Shown here one piece after another: positions 62,666-64,000 of a DNA stretch of 64,000 bases (within the stretch, counting starts at the first letter, position 1; every line of letters starts with the position of its first letter). This DNA comes from an uncultured Lachnospiraceae bacterium (GTDB lineage: Bacteria; Bacillota; Clostridia; Lachnospirales; Lachnospiraceae), in contig CAKRYR010000003.1 in assembly GCA_934432595.1 (NCBI GenBank), positions 62,001 through 126,000 of the forward strand, written 5' to 3'. Position numbers and translations under genes: made by a program. A model generated the notes under the pieces. It saw only the letters and a list, made by a program, of their open reading frames with translations. It was not told the DNA's origin and did not search any database.

Positions 62666-64000
62666 AATCTTCCTCCGTAATATATTTTTCTATCCATTTT
62701 GCAATATCATTTATCACATCTGAATTGACTTTGCCTTTTCCCTTATATTCTTCTGCTGCATCTGTTATATCTTTTCCATGCGATTTTATAAAATAATGAT
62801 TTAATCCTTTGTATTCAATAAAACTACAATTCTTTTTATCTTTTAAGATTTCTTTCCATTTACTAAAATCTACTGCAGAATACATTTGAAAATCGTCTTT
62901 TCCTTGAAGAAACAACATAGGTATGTCTATCTGAGTAACAATATTTTCTATATCTATATTATTTAAACTCTTCCAATAAGTCTTACTATACCCTAGTATT
63001 AGTCCTACTCCACCTTTTTTTAACGATTTTATCTTCTCTACATCTCTTTCAGTTTGATTTATTTCTTGTAATTTATCATTATCCTTTAAATTAGAGGCAC
63101 CTATTTCACATACATACTGATCATATAAAACATCCGCATAATGCCTAGGACTACCTGCTAATGAAATTATTCCTCTTACCTTAGGATTATCCTTAGCTAT
63201 TTTAGGGGTTAAACTTCCTCCTAAACCATGACCAATTATAAAAATATTATTGTTATCTATTCTCTTATCTTTCATCATTAATTCAATAGCAGAATTAGCA
63301 TCTTCTAATATATCATCTTGTATTGAATAATTATTGCTTGCAAGTTTTGGATATTGATTATATCTTTTATTAAATCTTAATGTTGCAATTCCTTTCTTAG
63401 CCAAACTATGTGCTATATTTGCAAATGGTTTGTTAGAGTAAATTGTTGAATCCATATCAATATTACCACTATCTGCAATAAGTATTACTACTGGTGGGTT
63501 TTCAACATCTTTAGGTAATGTTAATAATCCATGAAGACTATATTTTCCTACTGCTACGTATTGTTCTGTATAGTTTTTAGTGAAAGTTGGCACAGTACAA
63601 TAATCTAATCTAATTCCGTCAATATCACCACTTAAATCTAAAAAGAGATTAATACATATACCTTTTTCCTTATATTTTAGAAAGGCCTTTGCAGATACAT
63701 AATCCTCATGTTCATTTGTAATTATGTCTGCATATTTTTTAAATTTACCTGCACTCGAAAGTATACTATTACTTTCTTCTGTAAATCTTTCTATTGTAAG
63801 TTGTTTTTTTAAATCTCTTGAAAACTCCTTATATAGAGACTCATAATCCTTATTTACTATAAATGATGCTATTTCCCTTGACTTAGCCTCATATTCTGTA
63901 TCATTTACTTCTATATCTTCATTAGGATTTGTATGATTCTCTTTATCCACTGTCTTATTAAATTTATTAGCAATACCTATTAATATGATAAAGACTATAG
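62649..64000 (-). CDS. Alpha/beta hydrolase with DUF3887-like domain (partial)
   Basis: The frame stays open to the window edge: upstream of the GTG at 63950 the codons read IVFIILIGIANKFNKT, a membrane segment, so the true start is beyond 64000. Then comes a DUF3887-like domain (REIASFIVNKDYESLYKEFS) and an alpha/beta-hydrolase domain (VVILIADSGNIDMDSTIYSN; LFLQGKDDFQM; GLNHYF). The nucleophile elbow reads IIGHGLGGSL, where GHSLGG is expected, so the catalytic serine is replaced by glycine. It is coupled to the downstream membrane protein. Confidence 0.8.
   Translation of the reverse strand, partial: IVFIILIGIANKFNKTVDKENHTNPNEDIEVNDTEYEAKSREIASFIVNKDYESLYKEFSRDLKKQLTIERFTEESNSILSSAGKFKKYADIITNEHEDYVSAKAFLKYKEKGICINLFLDLSGDIDGIRLDYCTVPTFTKNYTEQYVAVGKYSLHGLLTLPKDVENPPVVILIADSGNIDMDSTIYSNKPFANIAHSLAKKGIATLRFNKRYNQYPKLASNNYSIQDDILEDANSAIELMMKDKRIDNNNIFIIGHGLGGSLTPKIAKDNPKVRGIISLAGSPRHYADVLYDQYVCEIGASNLKDNDKLQEINQTERDVEKIKSLKKGGVGLILGYSKTYWKSLNNIDIENIVTQIDIPMLFLQGKDDFQMYSAVDFSKWKEILKDKKNCSFIEYKGLNHYFIKSHGKDITDAAEEYKGKGKVNSDVINDIAKWIEKYITEEDYEQEK

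Noticed and set aside
1..64000. tRNA, rRNA or CRISPR array
   Set aside because: No cloverleaf-like sequence ending in a T-loop motif, no rRNA-like GC-rich stretch and no regularly spaced repeat series were seen by eye on either strand.

Overview
The window looks like a chromosome segment from a low-GC Clostridia, most likely a Lachnospiraceae-like gut anaerobe. The pointers are very AT-rich DNA, strong AGGAGG ribosome binding sites, TTGACA/TATAAT promoters, an L27 protein with the Firmicute N-terminal extension next to its Prp protease, an L21 leader, a glnA-ANTAR pair, and a paired radical-SAM/DUF2344 plus RNase G cluster. The species cannot be read from this. No tRNA, rRNA or CRISPR array was seen.

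Left part (1-9 kb, + strand) is core metabolism: nitrogen assimilation (end of gltB, gltD, glnA, an ANTAR regulator), a membrane diguanylate cyclase, and homocysteine synthesis (metY, metA).

The accessory region (9-28.8 kb, mostly + strand) starts with small unknown genes, a secreted tandem carbohydrate-binding-like protein and about 1.4 kb of gene debris. A probable anti-phage island follows (12.7-24.6 kb). It has a PLD-nuclease/helicase, then a coupled trio (GHKL ATPase, unknown protein, DUF6339-like protein with a GreA/GreB-C-like tail), a small Cys-rich protein, and a second coupled trio (coiled-coil protein, McrB-like AAA ATPase, McrC-like PD-(D/E)XK nuclease). Damaged genes lie behind it (HEPN-motif protein with an in-frame TGA, uracil-DNA-glycosylase-like remnant). 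From 26.9 to 28.1 kb there are three promoter/terminator units that look like small RNAs, two with an identical 66-nt core, interleaved with relics of a chemoreceptor and a VWA-like protein. A solo BlaI-type repressor closes the region.

The right part (28.9-64 kb, almost all - strand) carries an ECF sigma/anti-sigma pair with an ECF-type promoter, a tyrosine recombinase, a sugar-phosphate transferase, and a divergent SOS unit (lexA and a YneA-like LysM gene with LexA boxes). Next is the ribosome/NAD operon L21 leader-rplU-prp-rpmA-obgE-yhbY-nadD-yqeK-rsfS-VanZ, a secreted papain-fold-like protein, and a DUF445 gene behind a MarR-citrate synthase pair whose promoter carries an exact CIRCE sequence inside a 49-bp palindrome. 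Then come a ParE-like fragment, a truncated IS3-family element, a phosphoesterase, an AT-rich ABC/FtsX/MFS block, RNase G with two radical-SAM-linked genes, and several unknown membrane or secreted proteins. The window cuts gltB on the left and an alpha/beta hydrolase on the right.

Two dispersed repeat families run through the window: a roughly 30-bp palindrome (three copies) and a longer hairpin repeat that can be read as protein.
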